Assembly: GCA_019683665.1 (NCBI GenBank)
Contig: JADGIB010000203.1
Location: 1 to 6,727 of the forward strand
Origin: Solirubrobacteraceae bacterium
GTDB taxonomy: Bacteria; Actinomycetota; Thermoleophilia; Solirubrobacterales; Solirubrobacteraceae
Reading direction: 5' to 3'
Length of the DNA: 6,727 nucleotides
The notes beneath the pieces were generated by a model that saw nothing but the letters and a program-made list of their open reading frames with translations, was not told the origin of the DNA and did not search any database. Below are positions 1-5,764 of the stretch, in pieces. Made by a program: the position numbers and the translations under genes. Numbering within the stretch: position 1 is the stretch's first letter; each line of letters begins with the position of its first letter.

Positions 1-28
1 CCCCTGCGCTGACCCGACCCCGAACGCC

Positions 29-1021
29 GTGATCCTCGCCATCGAGACGAGCTGCGACGACACCTGCGCGGCGGTCGTCGACCACGACGGCCGCATCCGC
101 GCCAACGTCATCTCCTCCCAGGGCGTCCACGACCGCTACGGCGGCGTCGTGCCCGAGGTCGCCGCCCGCCACCACCTCGAGCTCGTCGACGTCGCCGTCG
201 AGGACGCGCTCGCGCGCGCGGACGCGACCTGGGAGGACGTCGACCTCGTCGCCGCCACCCAGGGGCCCGGGCTCGTCGGCGCGCTCCTCATCGGCCTGTC
301 GGAGGCGAAGGCGCTGGCCGCCGCCCGCGACCTGCCGCTGGCGCCGGTCGACCACCTTCAGGGCCACGTCGCCGCGAACTTCCTCGCGCCCGACCCGTTC
401 GAGCCGCCGTTCGTGTGCCTCATCGCCTCCGGCGGCCACACGCTCCTGGCCCGCGTCGAGGACCGCCGCGGCTTCACCGTGCTCGGCTCGACGCTCGACG
501 ACGCGGCCGGGGAGGCGTTCGACAAGGGCGCGCGGATGCTCGGGCTCGGCTACCCGGGCGGGCCGGCGCTGCAGCGGCTGGCCGAGCAGGGGGACCCGGC
601 GGCCCACCGCTTCCCGACCGCCGACGGCGTCGAGGGGCTCGACTTCAGCTTCGCCGGGGTGAAGACCGCGCTCCGCTACGCGCTGCGCGACCGCGAGGCC
701 GACCCGGGCGGCGGCCACCCGTCCGACGCCGACCTCGCCGCCGCCTACCAGCACGCGATCGTCGAGCAGCTCGCCCGGCGCGCCGAGCGGGCGCTGGAGG
801 CGACCGGGCTGGACCGCCTCGCCGTCGGCGGCGGGGTGGCCGCGAACGGGCCGCTGCGCGAGCGCCTGGCCCGGATCGGGGCGACGATGCACGTGCCGCC
901 GCACGAGCTGTGCACCGACAACGCGGCGATGATCGCCAGCGCCGCCCGCTACGTCGAGCCGCTCGCGCCGGGCGAGTACCTCGGCCTCGACGCCTACGCG
1001 ACCGGCGAGGCGGCGCCGTGA
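29..1021 (+). CDS. tsaD: TsaD, tRNA N6-threonylcarbamoyladenosine (t6A37) transferase subunit
   Basis: TsaD (Kae1/Qri7/YgjD family) transfers the threonylcarbamoyl group from threonylcarbamoyl-AMP to A37 of ANN-decoding tRNAs, working in the cytoplasm with TsaB and TsaE. The 330-aa length is normal for the family. Visible signatures are MILAIETSCDDT at the N-terminus, HLQGH at residues 109-113 (the two His are metal ligands), SGGHT at 134-138, the DDAAGEAFDK loop at 157-166, FSFAGVKTA near 206-214, GGGVAAN at 267-273 and CTDNAAMI at 295-302 (D297 is the third metal ligand). HLQGH has Gln where HLEGH/HMEGH is common, which is minor. The GTG at 29 is chosen because the family begins almost directly with ILAIETSCD. 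No clear Shine-Dalgarno precedes it. The frame is open to the left edge but has no other start codon. The 3' end overlaps the next gene by GTGA, implying translational coupling. The identification is very secure. Confidence 0.97.
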   Translation: MILAIETSCDDTCAAVVDHDGRIRANVISSQGVHDRYGGVVPEVAARHHLELVDVAVEDALARADATWEDVDLVAATQGPGLVGALLIGLSEAKALAAARDLPLAPVDHLQGHVAANFLAPDPFEPPFVCLIASGGHTLLARVEDRRGFTVLGSTLDDAAGEAFDKGARMLGLGYPGGPALQRLAEQGDPAAHRFPTADGVEGLDFSFAGVKTALRYALRDREADPGGGHPSDADLAAAYQHAIVEQLARRAERALEATGLDRLAVGGGVAANGPLRERLARIGATMHVPPHELCTDNAAMIASAARYVEPLAPGEYLGLDAYATGEAAP

Positions 1022-1275
1022 GCGGCCGGCTGCCGGTCGTGACGCTCTACGGCCGCCCCGGCTGCCACCTGTGCGAGGAGGCGCTGGCCGTCGTCGAGCG
1101 GGCCCGGGCGCGGGTCCCGTTCGAGCTCGTCCAGGTCGACATCGAGTCCGACGACGAGCTGTTCAAGGCGATGCTGGAGCGCATTCCCGTCGTGGCCGTG
1201 AACGGGGCCGAGCACTCCGAGCTCTTCGTCGACGAGGACGCGCTGGTCTCGGCGCTATCGTCACCTCAGCCGTGA
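1018..1275 (+). CDS. Glutaredoxin-like (DUF836-type) small thiol-redox protein
   Basis: This 85-aa protein has a thioredoxin fold of the small glutaredoxin-like/DUF836 type. It begins with a beta strand (VVTLYGRPG), then a CHLC redox motif (C16, C19) at the start of helix 1, a second strand (FELVQVDIE) and the RIPVV cis-proline segment (P57), followed by a strand ending in ELFVDEDALV. CHLC followed by acidic residues and Ala is typical of DUF836 proteins. The expected role is cytoplasmic thiol-disulfide exchange, but substrate and reductant are unknown. The start is GTG at 1018, sharing GTGA with the tsaD stop. The same frame is open far upstream inside tsaD, but that part is Arg/Pro/Ala-rich shadow sequence. 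The stop codon overlaps a GTG in the rex frame. The operon with rex and a gamma-glutamyl-type ligase fits a thiol/redox role, which is inference. Confidence 0.85.
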   Translation: MSGRLPVVTLYGRPGCHLCEEALAVVERARARVPFELVQVDIESDDELFKAMLERIPVVAVNGAEHSELFVDEDALVSALSSPQP

Positions 1276-1286
1276 CACCGGACGTC

Positions 1287-1913
1287 ATGACCCAGCCCGA
1301 GCGTCTCTCCCTCGGCGTCGCCGCCAGGCTCGCCCGCTACCTGCAGGTGCTGACGCAGGCCAAGAAGGAGGGCAAGGAGACGATCTCGTCGCAGGAGCTG
1401 TCGGAGTGGACCCACGTCAACTCCACGCAGATCCGCCGGGACCTGTCGGGCTTCGGGAAGTTCGGCAAGCGCGGCGTCGGCTACAACGTCGACTCGCTCG
1501 TCTCGCAGATCCGCAAGATCCTGCGGACGGCCGGCCAGCACAACATCGCCCTGTTCGGCGCCGGCCACCTCGGGCGCGCGATCGCCTCCAGCCACATCTT
1601 CGCCGACCACGGCTTCAAGGTCGTGGCGATCTTCGACAACGACCCGGACAAGATCGGCGAGCGGGTCGGCAACGTCGTCGTGCGGCCCGTCGACGAGCTC
1701 AAGCAGGCCGTCGAGGAGGAGGACATCGTCGTCGGCGTCCTCGCCGTGCCGGGCCCCGCCGCGCAGCCGCTGGCCGACGCGCTCGTCGAGGCCGGGGTGA
1801 AGATCATCTTCAACTACAGCGAGGCGCTGCTGCAGGTGCCGCCGGAGGTCACCGTGCACACGTCCAGCCCGGCCGTGGACCTGCTGTACGCGCTGTACTT
1901 CTACCTGACCTGA
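1287..1913 (+). CDS. rex: Rex-family redox-sensing transcriptional repressor (variant switch residues)
   Basis: Rex repressors bind DNA as dimers and are released by NADH, controlling respiratory and fermentative genes. From the ATG at 1287 the product is 208 aa, usual for the family. Residues 1-75 form the winged helix, with NSTQIRRDLSGFGKFG (45-60) followed by KRGVGY, the conserved recognition helix and wing. The Rossmann NAD(H) domain follows, with GAGHLG at 91-96 and an acidic strand end at D117 (IFDND). FNYSEALLQVP at 175-185 and a C-terminal hydrophobic helix used for domain swapping complete it. An alternative GTG start at 1272 overlaps the previous stop as GTGA and would add five residues. 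Neither start has a convincing Shine-Dalgarno, so ATG is preferred for its codon. Residues matching the Arg, Tyr and Asp of the described redox switch appear to be Q20, S102 and S194. I found no Rex operator in the window. Family assignment is secure; target genes and ligand response are not. Confidence 0.93.
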   Translation: MTQPERLSLGVAARLARYLQVLTQAKKEGKETISSQELSEWTHVNSTQIRRDLSGFGKFGKRGVGYNVDSLVSQIRKILRTAGQHNIALFGAGHLGRAIASSHIFADHGFKVVAIFDNDPDKIGERVGNVVVRPVDELKQAVEEEDIVVGVLAVPGPAAQPLADALVEAGVKIIFNYSEALLQVPPEVTVHTSSPAVDLLYALYFYLT

Positions 1914-1927
1914 GGCACGCCGTCGGC

Positions 1928-3061
1928 ATGGGCATCGACCTCGATCGCGCGGAGGCCGTCTTCGCCGAGAGCACGGACGGCACCGTCGGCCTGGAGGAGG
2001 AGTTCGCCGTCCTCGACCCCGAGACGCTGGACATGGTCCCGCGCTTCGAGGAGCTGCGCGACAGCGCCCCGCCGGCGCTTGCCCCGCACGTCGCCGGCGA
2101 GCTCATCCGCAGCGAGATCGAGATCGTCTCCGGCCGCGGCGCCGACCTGGCCGACGCGGTCGCCCGCCAGCGCGAGGCGCGGCGGCTGCTGTTCGCGCAC
2201 GCCGAGGCGCACGGGGTCGCGCTCGGCGCGCTCGGCACCCACCCGTGGGCGGACTTCCGCGCGCAGGAGTTCATCGACACCGAGCACTACCGGCGCGTCG
2301 CCGACTCGCTGCGCTACGTCGCCAAGCGCAACAACACGTTCTCGCTGCACGTCCACGTCGGGGTCCGCGACCTCGACCGCGCCGTGCGCGTCTGCGACCG
2401 GCTGCGGCCCGTCCTGCCGGTCCTCCTGGCGCTGAGCGCGTCGTCGGTCCTCGTCGACGGGTTCGACTCGGGCCTGCACTCGGCGCGCACCCAGATCTTC
2501 ACGAAGTCGTTCCCGCGCTGCGGGGTCCCGGACGCGTTCGGCTCCTGGGCCGCGTTCCGCGAGTACCTGGAGCTGCTCGTCGCGACCGGCTCGATCGTCG
2601 AGTACACGCAGGTGTGGTGGTCGGTGCGCCCGCACCTGTCGTTCGGGACCGTCGAGGTCCGCATCTGCGACGCCCAGCCGTCGGCGGCCGAGTCCGAGGC
2701 GCTCGCCGCGCTCGTCGTCGCCTGCGTCCTGGCCGCCGCCCGCGACGTCGACGAGGGCGTCCCGTTCGCCGGCCCGGCGCCGCGCCTCGTCGAGGAGAAC
2801 ATGTGGCGGGCGATCCGCTTCGGCCTCGACGGCGAGCTCATCGACCTCGAGCGCGGGGTCGCCGAGCCGGCCCGCGCCGCCGTCGAGCGGCTCGTCGCCT
2901 GGTCGGGCGCCGACGTGACGCTGCCCGATCTCAACGCCGCGCAGCGCCAGCGCCGCTGGCTCGACGCCGGGGTCCCCGCCGCCGAGGTCTACGGGCGGCT
3001 CGTGGCCGAGACCCGGGCCACGTACGGGGACCCGGCCGGCGCCGCCGTCCCCGGGCGCTGA
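1928..3061 (+). CDS. Carboxylate-amine ligase, glutamate-cysteine ligase type 2 (GCS2/YbdK family)
   Basis: This 377-aa protein belongs to the ATP-dependent carboxylate-amine ligases related to gamma-glutamylcysteine synthetase (PF04107, the size of E. coli YbdK). It shows TVGLEEEF at residues 19-26 (metal/ATP-binding acidic cluster), ELIRSEIEIVSG at 58-69, GTHPWADF near 103-110, KRNNTFSLHVHVGV at 133-146, an LLALSASS helix at 166-173, the family hallmark WWSVRPHLSFGTVEVRICD at 230-248 and ENMWRAIRFGLDGELID at 290-306. Members may join glutamate and cysteine or another amine. E. coli YbdK has only weak cysteine ligase activity, so the real substrate is uncertain. The LSASSVLVDG segment differs from the LSANSPFW often seen in this family. 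The start is ATG at 1928, 14 nt after rex, with only GAGG at 1912-1915 as a distant Shine-Dalgarno. The place behind rex and a glutaredoxin-like gene suggests low-molecular-weight thiol metabolism, by inference. Confidence 0.9.
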   Translation: MGIDLDRAEAVFAESTDGTVGLEEEFAVLDPETLDMVPRFEELRDSAPPALAPHVAGELIRSEIEIVSGRGADLADAVARQREARRLLFAHAEAHGVALGALGTHPWADFRAQEFIDTEHYRRVADSLRYVAKRNNTFSLHVHVGVRDLDRAVRVCDRLRPVLPVLLALSASSVLVDGFDSGLHSARTQIFTKSFPRCGVPDAFGSWAAFREYLELLVATGSIVEYTQVWWSVRPHLSFGTVEVRICDAQPSAAESEALAALVVACVLAAARDVDEGVPFAGPAPRLVEENMWRAIRFGLDGELIDLERGVAEPARAAVERLVAWSGADVTLPDLNAAQRQRRWLDAGVPAAEVYGRLVAETRATYGDPAGAAVPGR

Positions 3062-3072
3062 GCCGATCGCGC

Positions 3073-3078
3073 TAGGCT
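3073..3078 (+). promoter_or_regulatory. Possible -10 element (TAGGCT) for a near-leaderless transcript
   Basis: TAGGCT lies nine bases before the ATG at 3088, matching the TAnnnT core of a sigma-70-type -10 box in an otherwise GC-only gap. A start site about seven bases downstream would fall just before or at the ATG, giving a leaderless mRNA, which is common in actinobacteria. The absence of a Shine-Dalgarno before this gene agrees. No recognisable -35 box is present, so this is tentative. Confidence 0.35.
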
Positions 3079-3087
3079 CGCGGGACG

Positions 3088-3498
3088 ATGAGCGAGCAGC
3101 AGCAGCGACCGCCGACCGAGGAAGAGCTCCGCGCCGCCTACGAGGCCGAGCTGAAGCGCATCCGCGTCGAGGACGTCCTCGTCCAGACCACGGTGTCGCT
3201 CATCAACCTGGGCGGGCGCAAGGCGGGCCTGGCCCCCGGCGCCGAGGACGAGCGCGACCTCGAGCAGCTGCGCCAGGCGATCGAGGGGGTGCGGGCGCTC
3301 CTGCCCCTGATCGAGCCCGCGCTCGGCCAGGACGCCGCGCAGCTGCGCGACGCGCTGAGCCGCCTGCAGCTCGCCTACGCCCAGCAGAAGACGGGCGGCG
3401 GCGAGGGCGCGGGCGGCGACGCGCCGCCGGCGCCGCCGAAGCCGGGCGAGCCCGGCCCGGCGCAGCGCTCCGGCCGCCTCTGGGTGCCCGGCCAGTAG
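3088..3498 (+). CDS. Small acidic helical protein, DUF1844-like, with Gly/Pro-rich tail
   Basis: The function is unknown. The 136-aa product has a charged N-terminal helix (residues 10-27), then RVEDVLVQTTVSLINLGGRKAG (split at 26-47), a mostly hydrophobic amphipathic helix. An acidic region leads to two further helices, DLEQLRQAIEGVRALLPLIEP (57-77) and DAAQLRDALSRLQLAYAQQ (82-100). The order 'helix, DLEqlRqaIegv, then a helix ending LqLaYaq' resembles DUF1844, where the conserved part reads roughly dLelArqtId...LRmryve. I base that on recall, not a search. Residues 101-128 are a disordered Gly/Pro linker, and the protein ends abruptly in RLWVPGQ, which may be a short binding motif. There is no signal peptide, Cys or catalytic-looking motif. 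The ATG at 3088 is 26 nt after the ligase gene, so it may be read from the operon or from its own promoter. Codon usage matches the neighbours, supporting a real gene. Confidence 0.8.
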   Translation: MSEQQQRPPTEEELRAAYEAELKRIRVEDVLVQTTVSLINLGGRKAGLAPGAEDERDLEQLRQAIEGVRALLPLIEPALGQDAAQLRDALSRLQLAYAQQKTGGGEGAGGDAPPAPPKPGEPGPAQRSGRLWVPGQ

Positions 3499-3510
3499 CG
3501 CGCGGCCCCC

Positions 3511-3557
3511 GCCGGCGCCGGGCTGCCGATCCCGGCCCGAGCCGGGGCGCCGGCCCC
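3511..3557 (+). terminator. GC-rich hairpin region after the DUF1844-like gene, possible terminator
   Basis: Several mutually exclusive stems can form here. A 9-bp perfect stem pairs 3511-3519 with 3546-3554, a 6-bp stem with a CCGA tetraloop pairs 3531-3536 with 3541-3546, and a 5-bp stem pairs 3544-3548 with 3553-3557. The position, just after the stop at 3498 and before the hppA promoter region, suits a terminator. There is no T-tract, and random hairpins are frequent at this GC content, so confidence is low. Confidence 0.3.
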
Positions 3558-3587
3558 GCCAGCGGACGGTTCGCCCGGTCGGATGGT

Positions 3588-3593
3588 TATGCT
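3588..3593 (+). promoter_or_regulatory. Candidate -10 box (TATGCT) for hppA
   Basis: TATGCT matches four of six positions of the sigma-70 -10 consensus and sits in one of the few AT-containing patches of this region. It predicts a transcript start near 3600 and a leader of about 64 nt before the TTG at 3664. The best -35 candidate, CGGACG at 3563-3568, matches TTGACA at only three positions and has a long 19-nt spacer, so the -35 is weak or absent. Confidence 0.45.
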
Positions 3594-3608
3594 CCGCGCC
3601 CTTCTGAG

Positions 3609-3638
3609 GGGGTCGTGAGAGGAGAGAGCTCGCACCCC
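3609..3638 (+). promoter_or_regulatory. Leader hairpin in the hppA 5' UTR with purine-rich loop
   Basis: GGGGT (3609-3613) pairs with ACCCC (3634-3638). After a bulged C at 3614, GTGAG (3615-3619) pairs with CTCGC (3629-3633), with one T-G wobble. The nine-base loop 3620-3628 reads AGGAGAGAG, so a Shine-Dalgarno-like sequence is displayed about 40 nt before the start codon. The stem is clear on paper. A regulatory or ribosome-standby role is inference, and I know of no named hppA leader motif that it matches. Confidence 0.4.
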
Positions 3639-3653
3639 AGCGTCAACGTCCAC

Positions 3654-3658
3654 AGGAG
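3654..3658 (+). promoter_or_regulatory. Shine-Dalgarno AGGAG deciding the hppA TTG start
   Basis: AGGAG followed by AAACG places the TTG at 3664 after a 5-nt spacer, which is near ideal. It is the strongest ribosome binding site in the window. It supports the unusual TTG over the later in-frame GTG at 3691, which would cut into the first membrane segment. Confidence 0.8.
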
Positions 3659-3663
3659 AAACG

Positions 3664-5697
3664 TTGAGTGACTTCCTGACAGACCACGGGGTGGTCGTCG
3701 CGCTCGTCTGCGCCGGGCTGGCGGTGCTCTACGGGCTGCTGACCACCCGGTCGCTGCTCGCTCTGTCTCCGGGCAACGAGCGGATGCAGTTCATCTCGAA
3801 CGCGGTCCAGGCCGGCGCGCGCGCCTACCTGAACCGCCAGTACTCGATCATCGCCGTCGTCGGCGTGGTGCTGTTCGTCGCCCTGATCTTCATCCAGGAC
3901 ATCTCGGTGGCGGTCGGCTTCGCGATCGGCGGCATCCTGTCGGGCGCCGCTGGCTACATCGGCATGAACGTGTCGGTGCGTGCGAACGCGCGCGTGGCCG
4001 AGGCGGCGCGCAGCGGGCCGAGCAAGGCGCTGGACGTCGCGTTCCGCGGCGGGGCGATCACCGGCCTGCTCGTCGTCGGCCTGGCGCTGCTGGGCGTCGC
4101 CGGCTACTACGGGGTCCTGACCTGGATCTTCGACGAGTCGCCCAAGGACTCGGTCGACGCGCTCATCGGCCTGGGCTTCGGCGGCTCGCTGATCTCGGTC
4201 TTCGCCCGCCTCGGCGGCGGCATCTTCACGAAGGCCGCCGACGTCGGCGCCGACCTCGTCGGCAAGGTCGAGGCCGGCATCCCGGAGGACGACCCGCGCA
4301 ACCCGGCGGTGATCGCCGACAACGTCGGCGACAACGTCGGCGACTGCGCCGGCATGGCCGCCGACCTGTTCGAGACGTACGCGGTGACCGCGGTCGCCGT
4401 CATGCTGCTCGGCGTCCTCCAGTTCCCGGAGGGGGCGGCCACGAACGCGGCGATCTACCCGCTGCTGCTCGGCGGCGTCGCGATCATCGGCTCGATCATC
4501 GGCACCTTCGCGGTGAAGGGCGCCAACGTCGAGCGCGCCCTCTACCAGGGCCTGATCGTCTCCGGCGTGATCGCGGCGATCGCGTTCTACCCGATCACCG
4601 AGTGGCTGATGGACGGCGTCGAGGGCTTCGGCGTCGGCGACCTCTACCTGTGCGCGCTCATCGGCATCGCCGTGACCGCGCTGCTGTTCGTCCTCACCGA
4701 CTACTACACGTCGACCCGGTTCGGCCCGGTGAAGAAGACCGCGGCCGCGTCGCAGACCGGGCACGCGACGAACATCATCCAGGGCCTCGCCCAAGGCCTG
4801 CAGGCGACCGCGCTGCCCGCGATCGTCCTCGTCTTCGGCATCTGGGGCGCGTGGGAGCTGGCCGGCGTCTACGGCGTCGGCATCGCGGTCATGGGCCAGC
4901 TGTCGCTGACCGGCCTCATCGTCGCGCTCGACGCGTTCGGCCCGATCACCGACAACGCGGGCGGCATCGCCGAGATGGCCGAGCTGCCCGAGGAGGTCCG
5001 CAACGTCACCGACCCGCTCGACGCGGTCGGCAACACGACGAAGGCGGTCACGAAGGGCTACGCGATCGGCTCGGCCGTGCTCGCCGCGGTCGTCCTGTTC
5101 GCCGCGTTCCTCGACGAGCTGCACCGCGAGGGCGGCACCGACATCACGTTCGGCCTCGAGGAGCCGCCCGTGCTCATGGGCCTGCTCGTCGGCGGCCTCA
5201 TGGTGACGCTGTTCGCCGCGCTCTCGATGGAGGCGGTGGGCCGCGCCGGCGGCGCCGTCGTCGAGGAGGTGCGCCGCCAGTTCCGCGAGAAGCCGGGGAT
5301 CATGGAGGGCACCGACGAGCCCGACTACGAGCGCTCGGTGGCGCTCGTGACCGCGGCCGCGCAGCGCGAGATGATCATCCCGTCGCTGATCCCGATCGTG
5401 TTCACGGTGATCGTCGGCCTGATCAGCGTCCAGGCGCTCGGCGGCCTGCTCATCGGCGTCATCGTCGTCGGCTTCTTCTTCGCCGTCCTCATGACCGCGG
5501 GCGGCGGCGCGTGGGACAACGCGAAGAAGCTGATCGAGGACGGGGCGTTCGGCGGCAAGGGCTCGGAGGCCCACGCCGCGTCCGTCACCGGCGACACGGT
5601 CGGCGACCCGTTCAAGGACACCGCCGGCCCGGCGATCAACCCGATGATCAAGGTGGCCAACATCGTGGCCATCCTCATCATCCCGATCATCACCTGA
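3664..5697 (+). CDS. hppA: Membrane-bound proton-translocating pyrophosphatase, K+-independent type
   Basis: The enzyme hydrolyses pyrophosphate at the cytoplasmic face and uses the energy to pump protons across the membrane. At 677 aa it is full length, with many hydrophobic segments (for example about 8-28, 60-100, 130-155, 265-315, 325-345, 380-421, 466-485, 503-521, 572-610 and the extreme C-terminus), matching the family's 16-helix fold. Catalytic sequences are intact: TKAADVGADLVGKVE at 189-203, ADNVGDNVGD at 218-227 (Mg-PPi-binding Asp residues), GPITDNAGGIAEM at 426-438, GGGAWDNAKK at 613-622 and TGDTVGDPFKDTAGP at 642-656. In GNTTKAVTK, K460 and T463 replace the Ala and Gly/Ala found in K+-dependent enzymes, so this should be the K+-independent H+ pump. 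Na+ pumping is unlikely, as those enzymes are K+-dependent. The TTG start is supported by AGGAG five bases away. The gene has its own leader and ends at a double hairpin, so it is probably monocistronic. Confidence 0.97.
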   Translation: MSDFLTDHGVVVALVCAGLAVLYGLLTTRSLLALSPGNERMQFISNAVQAGARAYLNRQYSIIAVVGVVLFVALIFIQDISVAVGFAIGGILSGAAGYIGMNVSVRANARVAEAARSGPSKALDVAFRGGAITGLLVVGLALLGVAGYYGVLTWIFDESPKDSVDALIGLGFGGSLISVFARLGGGIFTKAADVGADLVGKVEAGIPEDDPRNPAVIADNVGDNVGDCAGMAADLFETYAVTAVAVMLLGVLQFPEGAATNAAIYPLLLGGVAIIGSIIGTFAVKGANVERALYQGLIVSGVIAAIAFYPITEWLMDGVEGFGVGDLYLCALIGIAVTALLFVLTDYYTSTRFGPVKKTAAASQTGHATNIIQGLAQGLQATALPAIVLVFGIWGAWELAGVYGVGIAVMGQLSLTGLIVALDAFGPITDNAGGIAEMAELPEEVRNVTDPLDAVGNTTKAVTKGYAIGSAVLAAVVLFAAFLDELHREGGTDITFGLEEPPVLMGLLVGGLMVTLFAALSMEAVGRAGGAVVEEVRRQFREKPGIMEGTDEPDYERSVALVTAAAQREMIIPSLIPIVFTVIVGLISVQALGGLLIGVIVVGFFFAVLMTAGGGAWDNAKKLIEDGAFGGKGSEAHAASVTGDTVGDPFKDTAGPAINPMIKVANIVAILIIPIIT

Positions 5698-5704
5698 GCC
5701 GATA

Positions 5705-5721
5705 CGGGACAGCGTGTCCCG
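5705..5721 (+). terminator. Small 7-bp hairpin directly after hppA
   Basis: CGGGACA (5705-5711) pairs perfectly with TGTCCCG (5715-5721) around a GCG loop, eight bases after the hppA stop. It precedes a stronger hairpin by three bases and may stabilise the mRNA 3' end or add to termination. It lacks a T-tract. Confidence 0.5.
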
Positions 5722-5724
5722 GAG

Positions 5725-5753
5725 CGAGGGGGCGGCCAGGTGCCGCCCCCTCG
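5725..5753 (+). terminator. Strong terminator hairpin between convergent genes
   Basis: CGAGGGGGCGGC (5725-5736) pairs perfectly with GCCGCCCCCTCG (5742-5753) around a CAGGT loop, giving a 12-bp stem. On the plus strand TCGTTCT follows, a modest T-rich tail. It lies 27 nt after the hppA stop and 11 nt from the stop of the convergent minus-strand gene, so it probably serves both. On the minus strand no T-tract follows. Confidence 0.8.
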
Positions 5754-5764
5754 TCGTTCTCGGG

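Noticed and set aside
1..12. CCC CTG CGC TGA could be the last codons of an upstream gene such as rimI or tsaB.
   Set aside because: Only three codons are visible, so neither frame nor identity can be supported, although a gene ending just before tsaD would be usual.
415..1017. Long open stretch in the glutaredoxin frame upstream of its start, inside tsaD.
   Set aside because: The translation is Arg/Pro/Ala-rich shadow sequence of tsaD. The thioredoxin-fold part begins only after the GTG at 1018.
1198..1203. GTGAAC, resembling half of a Rex operator (TGTGAA...TTCACA), about 90 nt before rex.
   Set aside because: The second half-site is absent and the hexamer lies in coding sequence with ordinary codons.
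4318..4341. Perfect tandem 12-nt repeat (GACAACGTCGGC twice) in hppA.
   Set aside because: It encodes the conserved DNVGDNVGD catalytic motif, so protein constraint and strong codon bias explain it.
3643..5574. A 643-codon minus-strand open frame opposite hppA.
   Set aside because: It is Asp/Arg/Ala/His-rich with no domain pattern, as expected when a GC-rich gene is read antisense, and hppA on the other strand is unmistakable.
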